A DNA stretch of 11,326 bases from Lachnospiraceae bacterium UBA1251 (GTDB lineage Bacteria; Bacillota; Clostridia; Lachnospirales; Lachnospiraceae), in contig DBVZ01000033.1 of the NCBI GenBank assembly GCA_002308255.1, positions 9,624 through 20,949 of the forward strand, written 5' to 3'. Below are positions 1 through 6,913 of this stretch, in pieces. The translations under genes and the position numbers were made by a program. Every line of letters begins with the position of its first letter. The first letter of the stretch is position 1. The notes beneath the pieces are model-generated. The model was not told the origin of the DNA and ran no database searches. It saw only the letters and a list, made by a program, of their open reading frames with translations.

Positions 1-909
<909 letters not shown>

Positions 910-961
910 TCCTGCTTTAAATATTTCCGCGCCCGCTGCTTCGGTACAAAGCAGGGACGTA

Positions 962-1001
962 AAAAATGCCATTCTTCACTGCTGTGGAGGATGGCATTTT
1001 T
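962..1001. terminator. Bidirectional rho-independent terminator between gdhA and the M29 peptidase gene
   Basis: A perfect 11-bp stem (962-972 with 991-1001, core ATGCCAT/ATGGCAT) extends inward through further pairs, two of them G-U, to a TGCT loop at 980-983. The outer arms are an A-run on the left and a T-run on the right, so transcripts from either side end in a U-tract. It lies 52 nt after the gdhA stop and about 40 nt beyond the peptidase stop, suiting both convergent genes. A weaker stem (CCTGCTTT 911-918 with AAAGCAGG 948-955) precedes it. Confidence 0.9.
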
Positions 1002-1040
1002 CGTGCGTCTTAAAATATGGTTTTATGAAAAAGCTGTTTT

Positions 1041-2276
1041 CTAAAACACAAAGTTTCCGTTTCTGAACACGGGGATGACCGTTCCGTCCTTCCGGATCCC
1101 GTCGATATTCATCTCTTTTGTCCCGATCATGAAGTCTTCGTGCTGCATGGAATCATTGGCACCGTGCTGCGCAAGCTCCTCTTCCGTCATATCGCATCCC
1201 CCGGCGAGATTTTCCGGATAGGGACGGCCCAGGGCCAGATGGCAGGCCGCATTTTCATCATACAGCGTGTTAAAGAACAGGATCCCGGATCGGGAGACGG
1301 GGGAGTCATACGGTACGAGCGCCACCTCGCCGAGATAAGAGGATCCCTCATCAAAGGACAGCAGCTGCTCCAGCGCTTCTTTTTCTTTTTTTGCGTCGAA
1401 TTCCACAACTTTCCCTTTTTCAAAGCGCAGCCAGAAATCTTCGATGAGCTTTCCGTGATAATCAAGAGGCTTCGAAGCGTATACGATCCCGTCGGTTCCC
1501 GTCTTCAGCGGCATACAGAAGCACTCCTCCGTCGGCATATTCGGGTCGAAAAAGACCCCGGCCGGTGTATAACAGCCTCCGCCTGCCCAGATATGGTCTT
1601 CGATCAGTCCGACATAGAGATCTGTACCGAGCTCACTCGTAAAATGCAGTTTTTCAAAGCGGTATTCGTTGAGCTTTTTTGCGTGCTCGATCAGTTCTTC
1701 ATCGTGCCGTGTCCATTCGGCGATCGGATCGTTGTCCTCCGTCACCCTGGTCACCGCGAAAATGGCATCTCCGAGTTTTTCATAAGCTTCCTCGTCGTCA
1801 AGATCCGGGAATACTGCCTTTGCCCACTCATAAGAAGGAATCCCGAAGACACACCACTGTCCCTCATTGTTCATCGTATAGGCAGCCAGATCTTTCATCT
1901 TTGAATAATAAGCCAGATTGGCGATCTTCATCTTCTCACTGTCCACATCCGCCATCGCGCCCGGTTTTTCCGAAGTGATCGAGATATAGCAGGCCCCTTC
2001 GTCATGCTGCGATTTCGTCCTGTCATATTTCCACTGGGGAACTTCCGCCAGAACTTCCGCCGTCTGATACTCATAAGCCATTTTCGTCAGATCCGGATCG
2101 CCCCACTCCACGCTGACATATTTCGCTCCGGCTTCATAAGCGCATTTTACGACCTTTTTTACAAAAGCCGCGTCATGAATATCCGCCTTAACGATGACCG
2201 GCTGGCCGTTCTGGACATTGACGCCTTTTCTGACGACAAGCTCCGCCAGTTTGTCATACATATTTTCCGATACCAT
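1041..2276 (-). CDS. M29-family metallo-aminopeptidase (AmpS/PepS/AmpT-like)
   Basis: A 411-residue cytoplasmic aminopeptidase of the dinuclear-metal M29 family, which removes N-terminal residues from peptides; the length is normal for the family. By-eye comparison with AmpS/AmpT places the metal ligands at Glu250 or Glu251 (NMPTEE), Glu317 (LGEVAL), His346 (DENAACHLALG), His379 and Asp381 (HEDFMIG), with the catalytic Tyr at 353 (RPYPEN). No signal peptide is visible. The start is supported by GAGGAG about 8-9 nt upstream, overlapping the TGA stop of the preceding regulator gene. The 12-nt gap and shared stop/SD bases indicate co-transcription and probably translational coupling. It ends with TAG and shares the 962-1001 terminator. 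The linkage suggests it feeds amino acids into the neighbouring catabolic genes (inference). The exact peptide preference cannot be read from the sequence. Confidence 0.95.
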   Translation of the reverse strand: MVSENMYDKLAELVVRKGVNVQNGQPVIVKADIHDAAFVKKVVKCAYEAGAKYVSVEWGDPDLTKMAYEYQTAEVLAEVPQWKYDRTKSQHDEGACYISITSEKPGAMADVDSEKMKIANLAYYSKMKDLAAYTMNNEGQWCVFGIPSYEWAKAVFPDLDDEEAYEKLGDAIFAVTRVTEDNDPIAEWTRHDEELIEHAKKLNEYRFEKLHFTSELGTDLYVGLIEDHIWAGGGCYTPAGVFFDPNMPTEECFCMPLKTGTDGIVYASKPLDYHGKLIEDFWLRFEKGKVVEFDAKKEKEALEQLLSFDEGSSYLGEVALVPYDSPVSRSGILFFNTLYDENAACHLALGRPYPENLAGGCDMTEEELAQHGANDSMQHEDFMIGTKEMNIDGIRKDGTVIPVFRNGNFVF

Positions 2277-2288
2277 CTGAATTTCTCC

Positions 2289-2951
2289 TCATTCTTCTTT
2301 TTCTTTGCGTATGATGCTGATGTAACGGTACATACTTGCCTGCGAAACGCCGATGCGCTCCGCGATTTCGGGAATCGTTCCCTTTACCGAAAAAATGCCT
2401 TTGTCGTAGAGTTCCCGAATAACAGTCAGCTTCTCGTCATAGGTGAGTCCCGACTCGTTCCTGCCTGTTCCGGGGGTCTCATGCAGCACATCCTCGATCA
2501 TATTCGTGACGTCGCTGTACAGTCTCTCCTGGTTTTCGTTCCGAATCTGACTTACATTGATATTTTCTGATGCGTAATTGTCCGGATGGCAAAGACGGAA
2601 CACACGGTCTGCCAGTTCCTTATACCGGCTGTCGTCAAAATTGATGCAGAGAAGGCCGCTCAGTGAAGCGTCATTCTCCTTAATAAAATAGGTAGAGCTT
2701 CTTACGATCTTCCCGTTGTCTGCCTGTCCCTGATAATTCAGGATCCAGTTCCGGTGAAGGTACTGTCTCTCCGAAATGATCTTCATTGCGGTATCGCTGA
2801 GCGGCGATCCTTTTTTCCTTCCGCTGATCTGCCCGTTCCGGATCTCGAGAACGGAATTGAGATCCGTCAGAACGATCTCATAATCAGGCCCGAGAAGGCC
2901 TGACAGAAAATCCATGAGACCGGAATAGTATCTGATATCTTTTTCCTGCAT
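2289..2951 (-). CDS. YheO/DauR-type transcriptional regulator (PAS-like domain plus C-terminal HTH)
   Basis: A 220-residue DNA-binding regulator. Residues about 4-115 match the YheO PAS-like domain (IRYYSGLMDFLSGLLG, YEIVLTDL, TYFIKENDASLSGLLCINFD). Residues about 172-218 form a HTH of the DauR/YheO type (TIPEIAERIGVSQASMYRYI). In this family the N-terminal domain is thought to sense a small molecule, and DauR of Pseudomonas controls D-arginine catabolism. I chose the ATG at 2951 because GAGGGA lies 9 nt upstream and the protein then starts just before the conserved domain. An in-frame ATG at 3035 would add 28 residues, but it has no SD and sits inside a TATAAT box. The gene is first in an operon with the M29 peptidase and is divergent from ridA, so autoregulation and control of the ridA-lyase-transporter unit are likely (inference). 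The ligand is unknown. Confidence 0.9.
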   Translation of the reverse strand: MQEKDIRYYSGLMDFLSGLLGPDYEIVLTDLNSVLEIRNGQISGRKKGSPLSDTAMKIISERQYLHRNWILNYQGQADNGKIVRSSTYFIKENDASLSGLLCINFDDSRYKELADRVFRLCHPDNYASENINVSQIRNENQERLYSDVTNMIEDVLHETPGTGRNESGLTYDEKLTVIRELYDKGIFSVKGTIPEIAERIGVSQASMYRYISIIRKEKEE

Positions 2952-3003
2952 TGCTCTCACTCCCTCATTCAAGAGGCTGTTTTGCCTTATGACAGCGTCA
3001 AAA

Positions 3004-3019
3004 TGAGAAATAATTCTCA
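3004..3019. promoter_or_regulatory. Inverted repeat in the regulator leader, candidate operator
   Basis: TGAGAA-ATAA-TTCTCA has perfect 6-bp arms around a 4-nt spacer. It lies about 8-23 nt downstream of the transcription start expected from the -10 box at 3034-3039 and upstream of the regulator start at 2951, a typical place for autoregulatory repression. That the neighbouring regulator binds it is inference. Confidence 0.4.
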
Positions 3020-3033
3020 CTTTAGTCGTCAAC

Positions 3034-3039
3034 ATTATA
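3034..3039 (-). promoter_or_regulatory. -10 box of the regulator-peptidase operon
   Basis: The minus strand reads TATAAT exactly, in an AT-rich region about 85 nt upstream of the SD-supported start at 2951. The hexamer about 17 nt upstream (ACTTTA) is a poor -35, so activation or a weak promoter is possible. The box covers the alternative ATG at 3035, which argues against that start. Confidence 0.5.
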
Positions 3040-3114
3040 ATATGCTTTTATTTTCATAAAGTACATATATTAAAACTAACTAAAATCATGTCTTTTCTTT
3101 TGGCACTTTGTCTA

Positions 3115-3143
3115 TTGATAATAATTTATTATTATGGTATTTT
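3115..3143 (+). promoter_or_regulatory. Promoter of the ridA-lyase-transporter operon
   Basis: TTGATA (3115-3120) is a 5/6 match to the sigma-A -35 box. It is followed after 17 bp by TATTTT (3138-3143), a 4/6 match preceded by TGG, an extended -10 element. Transcription should start near 3150, leaving a leader of about 28 nt before ridA. No comparable promoter was seen before the lyase or transporter genes. Confidence 0.6.
3118..3135. promoter_or_regulatory. AT-rich palindrome inside the ridA promoter spacer, candidate operator
   Basis: ATAATAATTTATTATTAT is an inverted repeat with 8-bp arms around TT, lying almost wholly between the -35 and -10 boxes. A protein bound here would block or remodel RNA polymerase. 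A second, shorter repeat (TTATG-TT-CATAA, 3153-3164) lies just after the expected start site. The AT-richness raises the chance of coincidence. Confidence 0.35.
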
Positions 3144-3177
3144 TTTATTAGATTATGTTCATAAGGAGGTGAATCTC

Positions 3178-3555
3178 ATGAAAACAGTCATCAGCACCGA
3201 GAAAGCCCCTGCTGCGATCGGCCCGTATTCACAGGGCGTTTGCGGAGGCGGCATCGTCATTACATCCGGCCAGCTTCCGATCGATCCGGCAACCGGCGCG
3301 TTCCCGGAGACCATCGAAGAACAGACCCGCCAGTCTCTGACAAACTGCAAGGCAGTCCTTGAGGCAGCCGGTCTTACAATGGCAGATGCAATTAAAACTA
3401 CCGTATTTCTCAGCGATATGAATAACTTTGCTGCGATGAACGGGGTCTACGCCGAATTCTTCCCGGAAGGAGCTTATCCCGCCCGTTCCGCCGTTGAAGT
3501 AGCACGTCTTCCCAAGGACGCGCTGGTAGAAATCGAAGTGATCGCGGCTAAATAA
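3178..3555 (+). CDS. ridA: RidA, reactive imine/enamine deaminase
   Basis: A 125-residue cytoplasmic protein of the YjgF/YER057c/UK114 family, normally a trimer, which hydrolyses 2-aminoacrylate and related imines to keto acids and ammonium. It aligns end to end with Salmonella RidA by eye: AIGPYSQG with Tyr17, TSGQLPIDP, TTVFLSDMNNFA, PARSAVEVARLPK with the substrate-binding Arg103 (Arg105 in Salmonella) and Glu118 (Glu120) in VEIEVIA. The start at 3178 follows a near-perfect SD, AAGGAGGTGA (3163-3172). An open in-frame extension back to 3088 would add a hydrophobic segment, but it overlaps the promoter and is rejected. The next gene encodes a beta-eliminating lyase whose reaction yields exactly the RidA substrate, so a dedicated partnership is likely. 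It is the first gene of the operon. Confidence 0.96.
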   Translation: MKTVISTEKAPAAIGPYSQGVCGGGIVITSGQLPIDPATGAFPETIEEQTRQSLTNCKAVLEAAGLTMADAIKTTVFLSDMNNFAAMNGVYAEFFPEGAYPARSAVEVARLPKDALVEIEVIAAK

Positions 3556-3674
3556 CGCCGCCGGTCCGAATGTAAAAAAAGCAGGAGATACCGTCCGCCA
3601 GGCTATAGTCCGACCGGGGTACCCAAAATACAATTAACGGCGCAGCCAAGCGCCCAAAAATGGAGGTTAACACC
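3556..3674 (+). promoter_or_regulatory. Structured-looking leader between ridA and the tryptophanase-like gene
   Basis: This 119-nt gap has no convincing promoter or ORF. CCGGTCCGA (3561-3569) can pair with TCCGACCGG (3609-3617) with one C-C mismatch, enclosing about 39 nt. A self-complementary GGGTACCC overlaps the right arm (3617-3624). GGCGC/GCGCC (3639-3643 and 3650-3654) forms a small hairpin directly before the SD GGAGGT (3662-3667). I do not recognise a known riboswitch class. It may be a cis-acting RNA, a processing site, or chance structure. Confidence 0.35.
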
Positions 3675-5315
3675 ATGGCTAAAGAGTATCCCCTTAATGT
3701 ACCTACACCGCGTCATTTTTCATTTGCAGTACGTGATCTTCCCGAGGTAACGGTAGAGCAGCGTGAGCGCGTCCTGAAAGCAACTCATTACAACGAGTTC
3801 GCATTTCCGGCAGGCATGCTTACAGTAGATATGCTCTCCGATTCCGGCACGACCGCCATGACGAACCAGCAGTGGGCCGCCCTGTTCCTGGGCGACGAGG
3901 CTTATGGCCGCAACACCGGCTATTATGTCCTTCTGGATACGTTCCGCGACATCTTCGAACGCGGCGGCGAGAAGAACTGGAAGAAGATCATCGATCTCGT
4001 CCGCACCGACTGCCGTGACGTTGAGAAGATGATGGACGAAGTCTATCTCTGCGAATATGAGGGCGGCCTTTTCAACGGCGGCGCAGCGCAGATGGAACGT
4101 CCGAACACCTTCATCATCCAGCAGGGACGTGCCGCTGAGTCGGTCCTCATGGAGATCGTCAAGAACATCCTTGCCAAACGTCATCCGGGCAAAGTGTTCA
4201 CGATCCCGTCGAACGGCCACTTCGACACCACCGAGGGCAACATCAAGCAGATGGGCTCCGTACCGCGCAACCTTTACAATAAGGAACTCCTTTATGAAGT
4301 ACCGGAAGGCGGCCGCTATGAGAAGAACCCGTTCAAGGGCAACATGGATCTTGACAAACTGCAGCAGCTCATTACTGCAGTAGGTCCGGAAAATGTTCCG
4401 CTGATCTTCACCTGCATCACCAACAACCCGGTCTGCGGCCAGGCCGTTTCCATGGCCAACCTGCGTGAAGTCAGCAAGATCGCTCACAGCTACAACATCC
4501 CGTACATTCTCGATGCTGCACGCTGGGCTGAAAATGCGTACTTCATCAAGATGAACGAAGAAGGTTATGCCGACAAGTCCATCGCCGAGATCGCTACCGA
4601 GATGTTCTCTTACTGCGACGGCTTCACAATGTCCGCTAAGAAAGACGGCCACGCCAACATGGGCGGTATGCTTGCTTTCCGTGACAGAGGCCTCTTCTGG
4701 AAGAACTTCTCCGACTTCAACGAAGACGGCAGCATCAAGACCGATGTAGGCGTTCTTCTGAAAGTTAAGCAGATCTCCTGCTACGGCAATGACTCCTACG
4801 GCGGAATGTCCGGCCGTGACATCATGGCCCTCGCTGTCGGTCTCTATGAGAGCTGCGATTTCAACTACCTCAACGAGCGTGTCTCCCAGTGCAATTACCT
4901 GGCGGAAGGCTTCTACGATGCGGGCGTCAAGGGCGTCGTTCTTCCGGCTGGCGGACATGCGGTCTATATCAACATGGACGAGTTCTTCGACGGCAAGCGC
5001 GGACATGACACCTTCGCGGGCGAAGGCTTCTCGCTGGAGCTGATCCGCCGCTACGGCATCCGTGTCAGTGAGCTGGGTGACTATTCCATGGAATATGACC
5101 TCAAGACTCCGGAACAGCAGGCTGAAGTCGCGAACGTTGTACGTTTCGCGATCGACCGCAGCCGCCTGACAAAGGAGCACCTTGACTATGTTATCGCTGC
5201 TGTTAAAGAGCTTTACGAAGACAGGGAGAACATCCCGAACATGCGTATCGTCTGGGGACACAACCTGCCCATGAGACACTTCCACGCTTTCCTTGAGCCG
5301 TACGCGAACGAGTAA
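3675..5315 (+). CDS. tnaA: Tryptophanase-like PLP beta-eliminating lyase, long form
   Basis: A 546-residue fold-type I PLP enzyme of the tryptophanase/tyrosine phenol-lyase family. Tryptophanase splits Trp into indole, pyruvate and ammonium through 2-aminoacrylate. Landmarks: MLSDSGT (53-59), GDEAY with Tyr77 (TnaA Tyr74), QGR (150-152) for the PLP phosphate, DAAR (280-283) with the pyridine-nitrogen Asp, SAKKD (320-324) with PLP-Lys323, and Arg490 for the substrate carboxylate. Asp184 and His535 match E. coli TnaA Asp137 and His463. Leu467 stands where tyrosine phenol-lyase has Arg381, so tryptophanase activity is favoured, though another beta-eliminated substrate (Cys, Ser) is possible. It is about 75 residues longer than TnaA, with about 46 extra between residues 95 and 144. 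The start at 3675 uses GGAGGT 7 nt upstream; an in-frame ATG at 3660 lacks an SD. Codon use is strongly biased, suggesting high expression. Confidence 0.88.
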   Translation: MAKEYPLNVPTPRHFSFAVRDLPEVTVEQRERVLKATHYNEFAFPAGMLTVDMLSDSGTTAMTNQQWAALFLGDEAYGRNTGYYVLLDTFRDIFERGGEKNWKKIIDLVRTDCRDVEKMMDEVYLCEYEGGLFNGGAAQMERPNTFIIQQGRAAESVLMEIVKNILAKRHPGKVFTIPSNGHFDTTEGNIKQMGSVPRNLYNKELLYEVPEGGRYEKNPFKGNMDLDKLQQLITAVGPENVPLIFTCITNNPVCGQAVSMANLREVSKIAHSYNIPYILDAARWAENAYFIKMNEEGYADKSIAEIATEMFSYCDGFTMSAKKDGHANMGGMLAFRDRGLFWKNFSDFNEDGSIKTDVGVLLKVKQISCYGNDSYGGMSGRDIMALAVGLYESCDFNYLNERVSQCNYLAEGFYDAGVKGVVLPAGGHAVYINMDEFFDGKRGHDTFAGEGFSLELIRRYGIRVSELGDYSMEYDLKTPEQQAEVANVVRFAIDRSRLTKEHLDYVIAAVKELYEDRENIPNMRIVWGHNLPMRHFHAFLEPYANE

Positions 5316-5329
5316 TAAAAGGAACTGCC

Positions 5330-5370
5330 GGGGGCGGTATTTCCGAACCGCCTCCGTTTAGTTTATTATC
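5330..5370 (+). terminator. Intra-operon hairpin, probable partial terminator
   Basis: GGGGGCGGT (5330-5338) pairs with ACCGCCTCC (5347-5355), nine pairs with one G-U, around an 8-nt loop. An interrupted T-rich tract (GTTTAGTTTATT) follows. It lies 14 nt after the lyase stop and 30 nt before the transporter SD. No strong promoter was seen after it, so it more likely lowers transporter expression relative to the lyase, or protects the upstream mRNA, than ends the operon. Confidence 0.6.
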
Positions 5371-5400
5371 TGTCTATGTTTCAATAAGGAGGAATAGTAA

Positions 5401-6786
5401 ATGGAAAACACACGCGACGGCTTTAAGAGCAAATGGGGCTTTATTTTAGCCTGTATCGGCTCTGCGGTAGGTATGGGAAACATCTGGCGTTTCCCGATCA
5501 TGGTCTCGACATACGGCGGCCTTACCTTCCTGATCCCTTACTTCATCTTCGTCGTACTTGTCAGCGCTTCCGGCATCATGGAAGAGTTCTCGCTCGGACG
5601 CTGGGCGCAGGCCGGTCCGGTCGGTGCCTTCGGTAAATGTACGGAAGAGCGCACCGGCAGCAAAAGCATCGGATCCGCGATCGGTGTCATTCCGATCCTC
5701 GGCTCCATGATGCTGGCAATTGGTTATACAGTCGTCATGGGCTGGATCTTCAAATACTGCTTCATGGGTATAACCGGCGGTCTCTTCAAACTCGGCACGG
5801 ATATGGGCAACATCGGCGGAACATTCGGCGCTACGGCTCCTGAAGCGGCAACGCTCGGTGAAGCCATCAGCATGATGTTCTCCAACGGCATTTTCGGCAT
5901 CGGCAACGGTGTGTGGCAGATCATCGGCCTCGTTGTCGCCCTTGTCATCATGGCGATGGGCGTCTCCGGCGGTATTGAAAAAGCAAATAAGATCATGATG
6001 CCCGCTCTGTTCGGTCTGTTCGTGATCCTCGGCATTTACATTGCCACTCTTCCGGGATCCGGTGTTGGATATAAGTACATTTTCACACTGCAGCCCGGCG
6101 GCCTCGCAAATCCGAAAGTCTGGATCTACGCTTTCGGTCAGGCTTTCTTCTCCCTGTCTCTCGGCGGCAACGGTTCCGTTATTTACGGTTCCTATCTGTC
6201 GAAGAAGGAGAATGTTCCGGCAGCAGCGGTCCGCGTCGGTTTCTTTGACACGCTGGCAGCCCTTCTCGCGGCATTTGTTATCCTTCCCGCGATGGCAGCA
6301 GGCGGCGTAGAGCCTTCTTCCGGCGGCCCGGGACTTATGTTCGTCTATCTCGTCAACGTACTGAACGGCATGAGAGGCGGAAGGATCGTCGGTATGATCT
6401 TCTTCATCTGCGTCCTTTTCGCAGGCCTCAGCTCCATCGTCAACCTGTATGAAGCTCCGGTCGCGTTCATGCAGGAAAAATTCAAATTCAAACGTGTCGG
6501 CGCGGTTGCCACGATCGGCGTGATCGGATGTATCGTTTCTGTTCTGATCCAGCCTTGGCCCAGCCAGTGGATGGACCTCGTCTCGATCTACATCGCTCCG
6601 TTCGGCGCTCTTCTTGCCGGCATCATGTTCTTCTGGGTCCTCAAGAAGGAGACAGCTCTCAAGGCAGTCAACGAAGGTGCTCCGAAGCCGATCGGCTCGT
6701 GGTTCTATCCGCTCGGCAAATACGGCTTCTGCATCCTGTCCCTGATCGCGCTCATCGCGGGCGCTGCTCTGGGCGGCATCGGTTGA
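5401..6786 (+). CDS. Na+-coupled amino acid symporter, NSS (SNF) family
   Basis: A 461-residue inner-membrane carrier of the neurotransmitter:sodium symporter family (LeuT, MhsT, TnaT), with about 11-12 hydrophobic segments. TM1 holds GSAVGMGNIWRFP (20-32). Gly20, Ala22, Val23 and Asn27 match LeuT sodium-site positions, with even the numbering in step. TM6 has the unwound-helix motif FFSLSLGG (249-256), TM7 the bacterial-type FDT (Asp283), and TM8 LFAGLSS (339-345), whose Ala341, Ser344 and Ser345 fit the Na2 site. The start has AAGGAGGA (5386-5393) 7 nt upstream. It lies 85 nt after the tryptophanase-like gene, and the tryptophan carrier TnaT of Symbiobacterium belongs to this family, so tryptophan or another aromatic or hydrophobic amino acid is the likely substrate (inference from context). 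It ends at a strong terminator. Confidence 0.95.
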   Translation: MENTRDGFKSKWGFILACIGSAVGMGNIWRFPIMVSTYGGLTFLIPYFIFVVLVSASGIMEEFSLGRWAQAGPVGAFGKCTEERTGSKSIGSAIGVIPILGSMMLAIGYTVVMGWIFKYCFMGITGGLFKLGTDMGNIGGTFGATAPEAATLGEAISMMFSNGIFGIGNGVWQIIGLVVALVIMAMGVSGGIEKANKIMMPALFGLFVILGIYIATLPGSGVGYKYIFTLQPGGLANPKVWIYAFGQAFFSLSLGGNGSVIYGSYLSKKENVPAAAVRVGFFDTLAALLAAFVILPAMAAGGVEPSSGGPGLMFVYLVNVLNGMRGGRIVGMIFFICVLFAGLSSIVNLYEAPVAFMQEKFKFKRVGAVATIGVIGCIVSVLIQPWPSQWMDLVSIYIAPFGALLAGIMFFWVLKKETALKAVNEGAPKPIGSWFYPLGKYGFCILSLIALIAGAALGGIG

Positions 6787-6808
6787 TCGGACCTTTCCCC
6801 GATTATAA

Positions 6809-6834
6809 AAAAAGAGAGCTTCGGCTCTCTTTTT
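6809..6834 (+). terminator. Rho-independent terminator of the ridA-lyase-transporter operon
   Basis: AAAAAGAGAGC (6809-6819) pairs perfectly with GCTCTCTTTTT (6824-6834) around a TTCG tetraloop, and the 3' arm ends in the T-run. It starts 22 nt after the transporter stop. It is the clearest terminator in the window and separates the operon from the aminotransferase gene. Confidence 0.93.
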
Positions 6835-6841
6835 ACTTATA

Positions 6842-6869
6842 TTGAGTTTTCTCCGCTGTACTGTATAAT
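6842..6869 (+). promoter_or_regulatory. Promoter of the aminotransferase gene
   Basis: TTGAGT (6842-6847, 4/6 to the -35 consensus), a 16-bp spacer and a perfect TATAAT (6864-6869) lie immediately after the preceding terminator. The expected transcript starts near 6876, leaving about 38 nt before the ATG at 6914. Confidence 0.6.
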
Positions 6870-6913
6870 GAGTTTATCTTTTGTATTATTATTTATGACC
6901 ATTCAGGATCATT

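Noticed and set aside
2952..3035. Upstream ATG at 3035 as the regulator start
   Set aside because: No SD; it overlaps the TATAAT box; the extra 28 residues precede the conserved domain; the ATG at 2951 has GAGGGA at good spacing.
3100..3117. TTGGCAC resembling a sigma-54 -24 element upstream of ridA
   Set aside because: The required GC of the -12 element is absent at the correct spacing, and a better sigma-A-type promoter overlaps.
3088..3177. In-frame 30-residue hydrophobic extension of RidA that would look like a membrane anchor
   Set aside because: It contains the -35 and -10 boxes and an AT-rich palindrome, has no SD, and RidA begins exactly at 3178 behind a near-perfect SD. The hydrophobicity comes from AT-rich codons.
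3660..3674. ATG at 3660 as the start of the tryptophanase-like protein
   Set aside because: The SD GGAGGT lies inside this extension and serves the ATG at 3675; nothing SD-like precedes 3660.
3720..5285. A 521-codon open frame on the minus strand inside the tryptophanase-like gene
   Set aside because: It lies codon-for-codon in register with the real gene and is open only because the sense strand avoids TTA, CTA and TCA. The translation shows no recognisable motifs and there is no SD.
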